Shown: positions 1-8,590, counted from the stretch's first letter. The stretch: DNA of 64,000 bases from Pseudomonas sp. MF4836 (GCF_002018875.1 NZ_MVOL01000001.1:434001-498000), one strand, 5' to 3'. Translations and numbers: made by a program. The notes: generated from the letters alone by a model not told the origin.

Positions 1-1
1 C

Positions 2-196
2 CTGATTCGCGGCCAGAGCCGAGTCCTGACCCATCGCCAATTGCTCCTGGAAGTGTGGGGCCTGGACTATGTGGAGCGCTTTCACTACCTGCGCGTGCAC
101 ATGGCCCACCTGCGCCAGAAACTCGAAGCCGACCCGGCCCAGCCGGCGCACTTCATTACCGAGTTGCAGGTGGGGTATCGGCTGATGGGGCTGTAG
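2..196 (+). CDS. kdpE: KdpE response regulator, C-terminal fragment
   Basis: Partial gene entering from the left edge; 64 residues of the C-terminal winged-helix DNA-binding domain are visible and end at TAG 194-196. The stretch reading LEVWGLDYVERFHYLRVHM, followed by HLRQKLE and HFITE, matches the recognition-helix and wing region of KdpE, the OmpR-family regulator that activates the kdpFABC potassium-uptake operon after phosphorylation by KdpD. The receiver domain and the rest of the operon lie outside the window. Identification rests on family recall of E. coli KdpE. Confidence 0.85.
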   Translation: MIRGQSRVLTHRQLLLEVWGLDYVERFHYLRVHMAHLRQKLEADPAQPAHFITELQVGYRLMGL

Positions 197-212
197 CGGT
201 CAATCGCAGCCC

Positions 213-302
213 CTGTGCGCAAGGTGCAGGGGGCCGAGTGCCAGGGGCGGTCAGCCAATACCGTTGCTGCCTGGGGTTGATCAAGGGTCTGGAGACTGAA
301 AA
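213..302. repeat. Imperfect direct repeat, copy A, with hairpin
   Basis: About 90 bases that align with 4815-4905. Shared blocks include GTGCGC, GAGTG, GTCAGCCAA, ATCAA and ACTGAAAA in the same order. The centre can fold as a short stem around a loop CAGCCAAT. It lies in the 324-base gap between kdpE and the EAL gene, where I see no gene. Base differences from the second copy partly keep the stem paired (see findings). Confidence 0.55.
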
Positions 303-553
303 CGTTTCACCTGAATGGGGGACGGGTTTCATTGGACCTCTCCACTGAGAACTCCCAGGGTGGGCACGCCTGTTGGGTGGCGCAGCGAGCTATATAACCC
401 TCGGGTGAAAGCGATAAGTTACTGCTGTATCACTGGCCCATGACTTGAACTGCAACATGACTCGGCAGGCACTTATAGCGGGAAGGATAGAAATAAGAAT
501 TTTCTTATTTTCTTGGGAGGGTGCTGCGCGTAGGATCAAAAAAGTTTCGCAAG

Positions 554-1804
554 ATGACCTCATGTAACGTGAAAACGCTAACAGTAATACTCTTTTGTTC
601 GAGTACCTCAAGATCCAGTTCGTTAGTTTGTAAGTTAGAGGCCGCTGGCGTCGAACACATCCATGTTGTCGGTGGTGTCGAGGCCGCAGCGCTGCCTCCG
701 GCGGAAGAGAAAATAGATTTGGTGGTGTGCGATTCTTTTAAAACCCTAAGCGAGTTTGGGGTATTCAAGGCGTTGTGCGAACGGCTTTCTTTTTTTTCGA
801 TTGTCATGTCTGAGAGTCTGGGGGGAGGGCTGAAGTGGGGCGTTCAAAGTTTGCAGGTCAAGTCAAAAAAGTACAATGCCTGCTTTTATGAGTTGACGGA
901 AGGTGGGGCAGGGTTCGACAGCCTGGTTAGAAAGGCCCTGGCGGTAAAGAAAATAGTCATTGATCATTGTGGCTCCAACAGGCGTTTGGCGGGGCAGGGT
1001 GATGGGCTTCATGAGTCGCAGTTGTCCGAAGATATAACTAACCAGGCGCTCAAGGCCAAGCAGATACAGCCTTACTTTCAACCGCGGCTATGTATGGGGA
1101 CAGGGTCTATAGTCGGCATGCAAGTAGTGGCGCAGTGGCTGCACCCTGAATATGGCGCGGGGGTGTTGGAAAAGTTTGGTGGAATGGTTACTTGTCCTGT
1201 TCTGCAGAGAGAAATTTTTTACTGCGTGTTGAACCCTGCTCTCAGGCTGCACAGGTATCTGGGCAGTATTGGCGAGTCGTTAACATTCTCCTATAGCCTT
1301 GATTGGGGGCTGTTGGGCGACAAGCAGTTTGGCGAAGAACTGGTTAAAGTCATCAAGGCCGCGGGTGTGCCGCTTAAACATGTATTTCTTGATGTGGCTT
1401 GGGCAGAAACCAATCTTATGAGCCTGGACTGCATTGAAAATATCACCGTGTTGGTGAGTGCTGGAATATGCCTGTGCCTGTGTCGATATGATGTCCGGTG
1501 TTCGCTGATCAAGATCCTGGCTGACATTCCGTTCACGCAGATAAAGATCTGCTCAAGTTTGTTGAAACCTTCGTTCTCTATTAACAACGATCAGATTATT
1601 AAAAGCGTGTCATTGCTGGCCAAGTCTGTCAGCGCCAAGGTGGTCATCGACGGAGTCGAGACGCAGAACGCGCTCCCGTACTTGAAAGACTTGGGCGTCG
1701 ATTTGGCTCAAGGAGATTTTTTCTATTCGCCCAAGCCTGCTGCTGAACTCCTTGCGCTCATGCTGGAGCGCAAATCCATAAAAACCCTTAAGCCAAGTGT
1801 ATAA
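554..1804 (+). CDS. Degenerate EAL-domain protein with receiver-like N-terminus
   Basis: About 416 residues. Residues 6-110 resemble a response-regulator receiver fold: beta strand VKTLTVILF, then DLVVCD with a possible phosphoacceptor Asp near 60. The usual acidic pair at the start is missing. The rest is an EAL (c-di-GMP phosphodiesterase) fold, FQPRL near 175 through a QGDFFYSPKP end. Catalytic residues are lost: EAL reads MQVVAQW, the DDFG motif reads CRYDV, and EGVET reads DGVET. It is therefore more likely a c-di-GMP sensor or scaffold than an enzyme. Start is uncertain. GTG 521 is in frame, but GGGAGG touches it with no spacing; ATG 554 places the protein directly at the receiver strand. 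The gene is visibly A+T-richer than the neighbours. The adhesin gene follows 199 bases downstream. Confidence 0.75.
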   Translation: MTSCNVKTLTVILFCSSTSRSSSLVCKLEAAGVEHIHVVGGVEAAALPPAEEKIDLVVCDSFKTLSEFGVFKALCERLSFFSIVMSESLGGGLKWGVQSLQVKSKKYNACFYELTEGGAGFDSLVRKALAVKKIVIDHCGSNRRLAGQGDGLHESQLSEDITNQALKAKQIQPYFQPRLCMGTGSIVGMQVVAQWLHPEYGAGVLEKFGGMVTCPVLQREIFYCVLNPALRLHRYLGSIGESLTFSYSLDWGLLGDKQFGEELVKVIKAAGVPLKHVFLDVAWAETNLMSLDCIENITVLVSAGICLCLCRYDVRCSLIKILADIPFTQIKICSSLLKPSFSINNDQIIKSVSLLAKSVSAKVVIDGVETQNALPYLKDLGVDLAQGDFFYSPKPAAELLALMLERKSIKTLKPSV

Positions 1805-2003
1805 GCGCTTCTGGCTGTCTTTAGTGTGGTTGTCTTTACGGCCTGCGACTGCCTTGTCACACAAGGAATGAACATTCACTCCTATTAAATAAGCGCCAGC
1901 CTTGATGGCGGAAATGCGCTGTCGCGAGCAAAAACCAGCGACCCTGGAAAGCGCCGATTGTTTGGTAATTGTTTATCTTTTCATCCGTTCCAATGAGATG
2001 TTT

Positions 2004-4718
2004 ATGAAATATAACCTCCAGCACTTTCAACGCAACCGCACCGGTTCTGCGATACGCCTGACTTTTTTCTTCGTGGCATCTGTAGGTTCCACATTCACCC
2101 CTCTAATGTCCGCTTCTGCTGCGGACATCATTTATACCGGAAGCCCTTCTGATCTGAAGGCCGATCCAACGGGAGATACATCAACCCCGAAAAACAGCCT
2201 GTTGCCGAGTGATGTGTCGAATAACACCGTTATTGTCGGCGATCCTGATGCTGCCACTCGGGAAGTTTGGGGTTCGAGTGGCAGTACCCTTGTCGCTCCC
2301 TATGTCATTTATGGTGGTGTGGATGTCGGCGCGGATGGCGGCGCTCACGCAGTCGATATACATGGCAATAACGTGACGGTGAGTAACGTCCAGTACAGCT
2401 GGGACGGGCAAACAGCATTCAATGGCAAGGATTTGCAAACCGGGAGCGGTGGCGGTGTTGGCGGTATGGGCGGCGGCAGTGTTTATGGTGGATTGAGTGT
2501 CGGTGGCACCGGCGGTTCGGGTGCGGTTCGTGTCGGTGGGAACGGTGGTTCGGTTTACAACAATTCCATAACCCTGAGGCAGGTGCTGTTAGAGGGGGCC
2601 GCCGGTGGTACTGGCGGTTCCAGCGGCAGCGGAAACGGCGCTGGCGGCGTTGGCGGCATGGGTGGCGGTAGTATTTATGGTGGGTTGAGTATCGGTGGCG
2701 CCGGCGGAGGCATGAAGGGTGATGGCGGTAGTGGGGGCGATGTTTACAACAACTCGGTGACCTTGACCGATGTCGTGCTGACAGGTTCAAAAGGTGGCGA
2801 CGGTGGTACAGCCGTTCAAAGCTCTACCTCGGGCGGTGTTGGCGGCATGGGCGGCGGCAGTGTGTATGGCGGCCTGAGCATTGGTGGCGCTGCGGGTTTG
2901 TTCGATTTCCTGGACCTGTCCGGCGGCAGTGGCGGTGCGGCAGGAAAGGTCACCAACAACCATTTGCTCCTCACGAATGTGACGCTGACGGGGGCAGCAG
3001 GCGGCAGTGGCGGCAGTGGTAGCAGTGCTGACGGCATGGCGGGCATGAACGGCGGCAGTGTCTATGGCGGCTTGAGTGCCGGCGGCGCCGGTGCGGATGC
3101 TGGCGGCAACGGTGGTCAAGTCACTGACAACAGCATCGTCCTCTCAGGCACGTCATCCCTCTCTGGTGATATCTACGGCGGCTACAGCAGTGGCGGCGCT
3201 GCGGATACCGATAGCGGTGGCCTCGCCGGTCTGGGCGGGAACGCCAATAACAATACGGTGACGCTGCAAGGCCCTGACTTGACGATCGCCGGCTCGGTTT
3301 ATGGCGGCTATAGCGTTGATGGCGATGGCACGGTGCAAAACAGCAGGGCCTTTACCGGCAACACCCTCAACCTCAATGGCTACAGGGGCTCGCTGGCCGG
3401 CATCTACAACTTTGAAACCTATAACTGGGTCTTGCCCAAGGACGTGGTCAACCAGGACACCTTGATCAGGATCACCGGTACCGACAAGGTCCAGCTTGAT
3501 AACACCCGGCACACGATAGCCATGGAAAACGATGGCAATCGCCTTAATGCGGGTGACATCGTGACCCTTATCGATAAGGCCGAGGGCACTCCAACGCTTA
3601 CGACCCAGCAGGTCAAGCAGGGGCATTTCATCATTTACGATGCAAGCCTGAAGACCCGCAATGACGGCCTCGTCTTGAGCATTGACGGCAAGCAGGACGC
3701 TACGCCTGCCGGTCGAATCAACCCGACTTCAAAAGCCTTCCTGGAAGGCCGAGCAGCGTCTCTTGCTTTCACCAATCAAGGGGCTGATTTGATCAGTGAT
3801 TACGCAATCGGTGCCGCTGATTCAAGTGTCAAACGAGCCCGGCAGGACGGGATCAACCTGACGCCATTCGTGCTGCTCAATGGTGGTTCCAGCCGTTACA
3901 ACACGGGCTCTCATGTTGATGTACGGGGTTTCAACATGCTCTTCGGCGTGGCCACCGGCCTGGAACTCAAAGACCAGAGCGCGGTGACCCTGGGTGTCTT
4001 TGCTGAGCGGGGTGATGGTGATTACGACAGCTACAACCGCTTCTCTGACTACGGCTCTGTCCATGGCACCGGCAATGTGCGTTACACCGGGGGTGGTGCG
4101 TTGTTCCATATGGACGTCGCCGGCACTGCGCTGAACAAAACGCCCTCATCGAGTACCCGTGGGCATGCGGGGCTGTACCTCGATGGATCGGTACGTACGG
4201 GTAATGCTGACCTGAGCTTTGACAGCCATGACCTGACGGATGCCGAAGGGGTTCGTGGCACCTACAACAAAAAGTCCAAGTACTACGGTGCTCATGGTGC
4301 AGTGGGGTATGTGCTGAATCTGGATCAACAGCAGTCGCTTGATGTGTACAGCCGCTACACCTGGACCCGGCTGGAGGCGGACAAGGTCAGCATCGGTAAA
4401 GACACGTTGAGTTTTAATACCTCGGACAGCTCCCGTCTGCGCCTGGGTAGCCGTTACAGCTACGCCTACACACAGAGAATCAAACCTTATGTGGGAGCAG
4501 CCTATGAGCATGAGTTCAAAGGTGATGTGTCAGGCAGCGCCTACGACCTTTCAATCGAGAAACCCGTGCTCGGTGGTAGCACAGGGATCTTTGAGGTGGG
4601 TGTGACCATGAACCCACTGGCGTCTGCCGAGGCCCTGAGTATCGATGTGGGTGTGCAAGGGTATGTCGGTGAACGTGAGGGCGGCGCGGGCACCCTTAAA
4701 GCCAGTTACGCGTTCTGA
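2004..4718 (+). CDS. Glycine-rich autotransporter (type Va) adhesin-like protein
   Basis: About 904 residues. A signal peptide (basic start, then LTFFFVASVG, cleavage after SASA) is followed by a glycine-rich passenger. The passenger contains four tandem copies of a ~64-residue unit with the signature GGMGGGSVYGGLS, then less regular YGGYS repeats. The C-terminal ~270 residues form the autotransporter beta-barrel, with alternating aromatic strands and the terminal signal LKASYAF. The protein should be surface-exposed; a role in adhesion or aggregation is inference. ATG 2004 was chosen because it begins the signal peptide; in-frame TTG 1902 and ATG 1998 also exist and no strong ribosome site decides between them. 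Its partner upstream is the EAL-like gene. Confidence 0.85.
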   Translation: MKYNLQHFQRNRTGSAIRLTFFFVASVGSTFTPLMSASAADIIYTGSPSDLKADPTGDTSTPKNSLLPSDVSNNTVIVGDPDAATREVWGSSGSTLVAPYVIYGGVDVGADGGAHAVDIHGNNVTVSNVQYSWDGQTAFNGKDLQTGSGGGVGGMGGGSVYGGLSVGGTGGSGAVRVGGNGGSVYNNSITLRQVLLEGAAGGTGGSSGSGNGAGGVGGMGGGSIYGGLSIGGAGGGMKGDGGSGGDVYNNSVTLTDVVLTGSKGGDGGTAVQSSTSGGVGGMGGGSVYGGLSIGGAAGLFDFLDLSGGSGGAAGKVTNNHLLLTNVTLTGAAGGSGGSGSSADGMAGMNGGSVYGGLSAGGAGADAGGNGGQVTDNSIVLSGTSSLSGDIYGGYSSGGAADTDSGGLAGLGGNANNNTVTLQGPDLTIAGSVYGGYSVDGDGTVQNSRAFTGNTLNLNGYRGSLAGIYNFETYNWVLPKDVVNQDTLIRITGTDKVQLDNTRHTIAMENDGNRLNAGDIVTLIDKAEGTPTLTTQQVKQGHFIIYDASLKTRNDGLVLSIDGKQDATPAGRINPTSKAFLEGRAASLAFTNQGADLISDYAIGAADSSVKRARQDGINLTPFVLLNGGSSRYNTGSHVDVRGFNMLFGVATGLELKDQSAVTLGVFAERGDGDYDSYNRFSDYGSVHGTGNVRYTGGGALFHMDVAGTALNKTPSSSTRGHAGLYLDGSVRTGNADLSFDSHDLTDAEGVRGTYNKKSKYYGAHGAVGYVLNLDQQQSLDVYSRYTWTRLEADKVSIGKDTLSFNTSDSSRLRLGSRYSYAYTQRIKPYVGAAYEHEFKGDVSGSAYDLSIEKPVLGGSTGIFEVGVTMNPLASAEALSIDVGVQGYVGEREGGAGTLKASYAF
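2451..3225 (+). repeat. Tandem ~64-residue coding repeats in autotransporter passenger
   Basis: Units begin at 2451, 2643, 2832 and 3030, giving periods of 192, 189 and 198 bases, all multiples of three. Each encodes a glycine-rich block with GGMGGGSVYGGLS, then VYNNS(I/V)TL or similar. Copies differ by many substitutions, so this is an old amplification rather than a recent slippage array. Degenerate further units (DIYGGYSSGG, SVYGGYSVDG) continue downstream. Confidence 0.85.
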
Positions 4719-4814
4719 TCCGGCTGAAGGTCGTGCGCCCCGCAGGCGGGATGTTTTAGTTTCATCATCACCTTACCCGAGGGGCAGTCGCCCTCCATGG
4801 AATCCCTATGACCC

Positions 4815-4905
4815 GTGCGCGGTGTGGAAGAGGGCTGAGTGGCTAAGGACAGTCAGCCAACACTGTCCTTTGCAGCGGGTATCAAACGTCTAGAAACTGA
4901 AAAAA
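4815..4905. repeat. Imperfect direct repeat, copy B, with strong hairpin
   Basis: Second copy of the 213-302 element. Bases 4845-4870 form a 9-bp perfect stem, AAGGACAGT against ACTGTCCTT, around the loop CAGCCAAC. The right end overlaps the last codons of the LOV-GGDEF gene, so the hairpin lies just beyond its stop codon on the minus strand and may act as its 3' end. No clear T-run follows on either strand. Confidence 0.55.
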
Positions 4906-5823
4906 CTGATCTCTGCCCCGTTGTTTAGCCCTATAAAGCGCTTTGTCGGCTTGTGCCACTAAGGCACTGGACGGTTGCAGCGGGCCGAAGGTCTGAACCG
5001 AAAAGCCGATGCTGATGGTCAAATAGCCCGAGGTGGACGCGCAGTGCGGTATTTTCAGATCCCGTACACGCTGGCACAGCGATTCGACATACAACTTGGC
5101 CTGGTCGTGCGTCATGCCGTTGGAGAGGATGACAAACTCTTCGCCGCCATAGCGGGCTGCAAAGTCAGAGCCGCGCTGGAAGGTATGACTCAAACTGTCC
5201 GCGATACGTATCAACGCCTTATCGCCCGCTGGATGCCCATAAAGATCGTTGAAGGATTTGAAGTGATCGACATCGATCATGGCCAGTGTCAACGAGTCGC
5301 CGTTGCGGCAGGCAATTTTGCATTGGATTTCCAACTGCGTATCAAAGAAGCGGCGGTTGTAAATGCCGGTCAGCCCGTCTTTTATAGACAGCTGTTCGAA
5401 GTGCATTTTCATTTGTTCGAGTGACTGATGTTCATCGCGTAACTGTTGCTGGATCAGGACTCGAGAGGTGACGTCTTTTTGAATGCCAATAAAGTTAGTG
5501 ACCGCTCCAGTCTCATCGTGGATGGGCGAGATGCTTAGTTCATTCCAGAACATGGCGCCGTCTTTACGGTAGTTGCGCAAGGTCACCAGGCAGTATTCAC
5601 CCTGGCTGATGGCATTGTGAACAATGTCCAGTTCTGGTTGTTCTCGGTCGTTGCCTTGCAGGTAGCGACAGTTAATGTTGGTTATTTCTTCGGCCGAGTA
5701 GCCGGTCATACGCTCAAAGGCCGGGTTTACAAAGATTAATGGGTTGTCATCCAGGCTGTTGTCGGAAATGGTAATGCCATCTCTTGAGTCCATGACAGCC
5801 TGTTTGAGAATTTCAATATTCAT
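4882..5823 (-). CDS. LOV-GGDEF blue-light-responsive diguanylate cyclase
   Basis: 313 residues. Residues 1-125 are a short-LOV type PAS domain, aligning from its first Met with Pseudomonas SB1/SB2-LOV proteins as I recall them. The flavin-adduct cysteine is in NCRYLQG (Cys52); NYRKDG, FWNELS and FIGIQKDV follow. A linker helix then leads to a GGDEF domain starting at KDGLTGIYNRR. It has an active-site GGEEF and, five residues before it, RGSD, a classical RxxD product-inhibition site. It should make c-di-GMP from two GTP in response to blue light. ATG 5823 was chosen because the LOV N-cap begins there; an in-frame TTG at 5865 lacks a ribosome site. It follows chrA on the same strand. Confidence 0.9.
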   Translation of the reverse strand: MNIEILKQAVMDSRDGITISDNSLDDNPLIFVNPAFERMTGYSAEEITNINCRYLQGNDREQPELDIVHNAISQGEYCLVTLRNYRKDGAMFWNELSISPIHDETGAVTNFIGIQKDVTSRVLIQQQLRDEHQSLEQMKMHFEQLSIKDGLTGIYNRRFFDTQLEIQCKIACRNGDSLTLAMIDVDHFKSFNDLYGHPAGDKALIRIADSLSHTFQRGSDFAARYGGEEFVILSNGMTHDQAKLYVESLCQRVRDLKIPHCASTSGYLTISIGFSVQTFGPLQPSSALVAQADKALYRAKQRGRDQFFQFLDV

Positions 5824-5928
5824 GCGAAATTCGCTGTTTTCAAGGGGGATCGAATCCGTTTGCAACCAATGGAACTGCGTTTTTTGCAGTGTAGTTGCTG
5901 CCGGAGCGCACGGTTTTTTTTGCCGCTG

Positions 5929-7287
5929 TCAGCGCAGCAGATGCACCGCCAATCCGACGAGTGCGCACGCCATCAGCACCTGAATGATTCCCCGCTTGAA
6001 CCGGAACAAGGCAATGGCCGCTGCAATCGCGATCAGCACTGACGGCCAATCGAGGCTGCCGCCCACTCCCTGTGGCCAAAGCACGTGATAACCGAAGAAG
6101 CACGCCAGATTGAGAATCACCCCGACCACGGCTGCGGTAATGGCGGTGAGGGGGGCGGTGAACGTGAGTTCGTTGTGGGTCGACTCCACCAACGGTCCGC
6201 CGGCGAGGATAAACAGAAACGAGGGCAGGAAGGTGAACCAGGTCACCAGGGTGGCGGCGACGGCTCCAGCCAGAAACACATGCTCACTGCCGAACACTTG
6301 TGTGACATAGGCCCCGATGAAGCCGACGAAGGCCACGACCATGATCAGTGGCCCGGGTGTCGTCTCGCCCAATGCCAGGCCATCGATCATGTGTGCCGGT
6401 GTCAGCCAGCCGTAGTGAACGACCGCGCCCTGGTAGACATACGGAAGCACCGCGTAAGCCCCGCCAAACGTCAGCAAGGCCGCTTTGGTGAAGAACCAGC
6501 CCATTTGGGTCAAGGTGCCTTCCCAGCCAAAGAGCGCGGTCAGAATGCCCATGGGCACGGCCCAGAGGGTGGCGCCGATCAGCACCAGCGATGCCAGTTT
6601 CATCCAGCTGAACCGGGCATGCTCCGGGGGCTGGGTGTCGTCATCGATCAAGGCTGGCCCGAAGGATCTTTTGTTCGTGGCATGGCCACCTGCTCTGAAC
6701 TTCTCGGGCGCCAGGCGTCCGCCGACATAGCCGAGCAGTGCCGCGCCGGCAACGATCAGCGGGAATGGAATATTGAACGCGAAGATGGCGGTGAATGAGG
6801 CCGCGGCTATTGCCCAGAGCCAGGTGTTTTTCAAGGCCCGAGAGCCGATCCGCTGGGCGGCCTGGGCAACGATCGCGGTCACGGCAGGCTTGATGCCATA
6901 GAACAACCCGGCCATCACAGGCACTTCACCGAAGGCGATGTACATCCACGACAACGCGATCAGGATGAACAATGAGGGCAGCACGAACAGCACGCCCGCG
7001 ATGACCCCGCCCCAGGTTCGATGCATCAGCCAGCCGATGTAGGTTGCCAACTGCTGCGCCTCCGGCCCGGGCAGCAACATGCAGTAGTTGAGGGCATGCA
7101 GAAAACGTCGATCGGAGATCCAGCGTCGCCGCTCCACCAACTCCTCGTACAGGGTGGAAATCTGCCCCGCAGGCCCGCCGAAACTGATGAACCCGAGCCG
7201 CAACCAAAACCAGAATGCCTCGCGAAGGCTGACGGCTCCCGGCCTCGACGGTGGGTGCTCAGCGGTGGGTGCCAAAACCTTGCTCAT
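5929..7287 (-). CDS. chrA: Chromate efflux transporter, ChrA family
   Basis: 452 residues, the usual length of long-chain CHR proteins with two homologous halves. The first half has LRLGFISFGGPAGQIS and LNYCMLLPGPEAQQLATY. The second has FFTKAALLTFGGAYAVLPYV and GLALGETTPGPLIMV, the paired FGG(P/A) and PGP signatures of the family. About ten hydrophobic segments. It exports chromate from the cytoplasm across the inner membrane. ATG 7287 was chosen over the upstream in-frame Met because AGGAG lies seven bases before it. The LOV-GGDEF gene follows 105 bases downstream on the same strand. Confidence 0.92.
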   Translation of the reverse strand: MSKVLAPTAEHPPSRPGAVSLREAFWFWLRLGFISFGGPAGQISTLYEELVERRRWISDRRFLHALNYCMLLPGPEAQQLATYIGWLMHRTWGGVIAGVLFVLPSLFILIALSWMYIAFGEVPVMAGLFYGIKPAVTAIVAQAAQRIGSRALKNTWLWAIAAASFTAIFAFNIPFPLIVAGAALLGYVGGRLAPEKFRAGGHATNKRSFGPALIDDDTQPPEHARFSWMKLASLVLIGATLWAVPMGILTALFGWEGTLTQMGWFFTKAALLTFGGAYAVLPYVYQGAVVHYGWLTPAHMIDGLALGETTPGPLIMVVAFVGFIGAYVTQVFGSEHVFLAGAVAATLVTWFTFLPSFLFILAGGPLVESTHNELTFTAPLTAITAAVVGVILNLACFFGYHVLWPQGVGGSLDWPSVLIAIAAAIALFRFKRGIIQVLMACALVGLAVHLLR

Positions 7288-7379
7288 CGGCTTGCTCCTG
7301 TTCTGCACACACATATTCGGTGAGCACACCGTCGAACATGGCGCCGGCGGCCACTACGGGGTGGTCGTCGAAGCCTGGA

Positions 7380-7547
7380 TTAAGTCAGTGACATTTCGAG
7401 GGTTGCGCGCAGCCCCGCGGGTTGGATGTTTTCCAGCCGGATCTGTCCGCCGAGGCGAAAGGCAATCGCTTGCACAATGGTCAGCCCCAGCCCTGCGCCC
7501 TGGTCATTGCCCCCGGCTGTAGAACCAGAGATTCGCTTGGCATTTGA
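7380..7547 (-). pseudogene. Histidine kinase, C-terminal remnant
   Basis: Minus-strand reading frame ending at TAA 7380-7382. It translates to RISGSTAGG NDQ, then GAGLGLTIVQAIAFRLGGQI and a final RATLEMSLT. GAGLGL is the G2 box of a sensor kinase ATPase domain, and the tail resembles QseC/TctE-type kinases. Everything upstream (sensor, HisKA, N box) is missing, and the frame meets a stop at 7548-7550. Its cut end coincides with the cut 5' end of the next gene on the other strand, so this is a rearrangement scar. Confidence 0.75.
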
Positions 7548-8300
7548 TCAGCCCGGAAAATTTCGTCCAACGCCGCCTACTAATCCGTTTTAACCGCGTT
7601 ACCCGCCAAGTCTATCTGCATCGCCCACGCTACGCTGGCGGCATTACTACCCTGGCCTTGGATCAGATTTGCGGTAGGCGAGGACGAAGCGGCCAATATC
7701 GGCAGGCAACTGGTACTGGCCTGGGACCCCGCCGTCACCGGCCTCCCGCACCTCCATCTGATGTTTGTTGGCAAGGTGGCCGATGGCACCAGCGATATCG
7801 TCAATCTGAGGGAGTTTATCCGCCGTTATATGGAGGAAGGCCCACAGTCCGTGCCCCAGCCGAAGAAACTGCTGGGCAAGATTCCCTGGCTCTGGTTGTC
7901 ATTGCTGGCGCCGTGGAGTTTTTTCAAGCCACTGTGGCAGGCCGGAATGCGGCGCCAGGTCATCTTGTGGGTCACGTTGGTATCGCCAGTCCTGTTGCTG
8001 CATGCCGCAGGTCACTGGATTTCGCTGCTTCTGTGCTGGGAGCCGCGCTGGCCGAAAATCATTCGCGAAGCGGGATTACCTGGCAAGCCGGTGCCTGCGC
8101 TGTCCACCGCCAGCGACTGGCCGCCACTACCGACGGTGAAAACGTCCCCGGCCAAACCGCGACGATCGCGAAAACAACCTGGCGCCCCGATCCCGACACC
8201 CGAGTCAAAGAAAAGGTCTGCCCTGGACAAGTCGTTACACCCGCGCAAGATCCACAACACGAGGACCGAGCATGACTCACCCATGGGTTGTCCTTGGTGA
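7544..8300 (+). pseudogene. DUF6708-like T6SS-associated protein, 5'-truncated and frameshifted
   Basis: Two frames join into one protein. Bases 7544 to about 7660 give SPENFVQRR, then IRFNRVTRQVYLHRPRYAGG and LALDQI. From about 7661 the next frame continues FAVGEDEAANIGRQLVLAWD, through VGKVADGTSD and FIRRYMEEGP, then two hydrophobic segments and a basic tail. The RFNR..R.VY motif and the FIRRYMEEGP motif are typical of the DUF6708 proteins encoded beside PAAR/VgrG effectors (family recall, moderate certainty). The N-terminal transmembrane part is missing and a one-base shift lies near 7660. The intact PAAR gene starts inside its 3' end. Confidence 0.6.
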
Positions 8301-8535
8301 TTCCAGTAGCCATGGTGGCGCCGTACACACGGCAACGACTGGTTTCACCGCCAACGGCATTCCGGTAGCCGGCCAAGGAGATACGCTGGCATGCCCCACA
8401 CACGGCATGGTGGCAATCCAGGCAGCAGGCAATGGCGTGCACGGCAACGGCAGGGCACCTGCGCGCGAGGGTGATGTTGCAAGCTGTGGCGCCCGGTTGA
8501 TTGCCTGCCAACACAGGTTGACTTGGGCTGGGTAG
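8272..8535 (+). CDS. PAAR-domain protein (T6SS spike tip)
   Basis: 87 residues, the size of a stand-alone PAAR protein. It has GDSSSHGGAVHTA near the start, VAGQGDTLACPTHG in the middle and VARxGD-like AREGDVASCGARLIA near the end. The His and Cys residues of the zinc site (H14 region, CPTHG, SCG) are present. PAAR proteins cap VgrG spikes of type VI secretion systems and can carry effectors. No T6SS structural gene lies in the window, so this is an orphan effector-island piece. ATG 8272 overlaps the end of the broken upstream gene, implying former translational coupling. A terminator follows at 8591. Confidence 0.8.
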   Translation: MTHPWVVLGDSSSHGGAVHTATTGFTANGIPVAGQGDTLACPTHGMVAIQAAGNGVHGNGRAPAREGDVASCGARLIACQHRLTWAG

Positions 8536-8590
8536 AGTCGCCGCTCAAAATGCCTTTTAGCTCACACCGCCACCGCAACACCCTGCATGA

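Noticed and set aside
290..360. Possible GGDEF-gene remnant next to kdpE (minus strand KRFQSPDP)
   Set aside because: The last codons resemble the LOV-GGDEF end through the shared repeat, but the upstream reading frame has no GGDEF features, so it was treated only as part of the repeat.
1902..2003. N-terminal extension of the glycine-repeat autotransporter from TTG 1902
   Set aside because: The extension lacks protein-like composition and would place 34 residues before the signal peptide; ATG 2004 begins a normal signal peptide.
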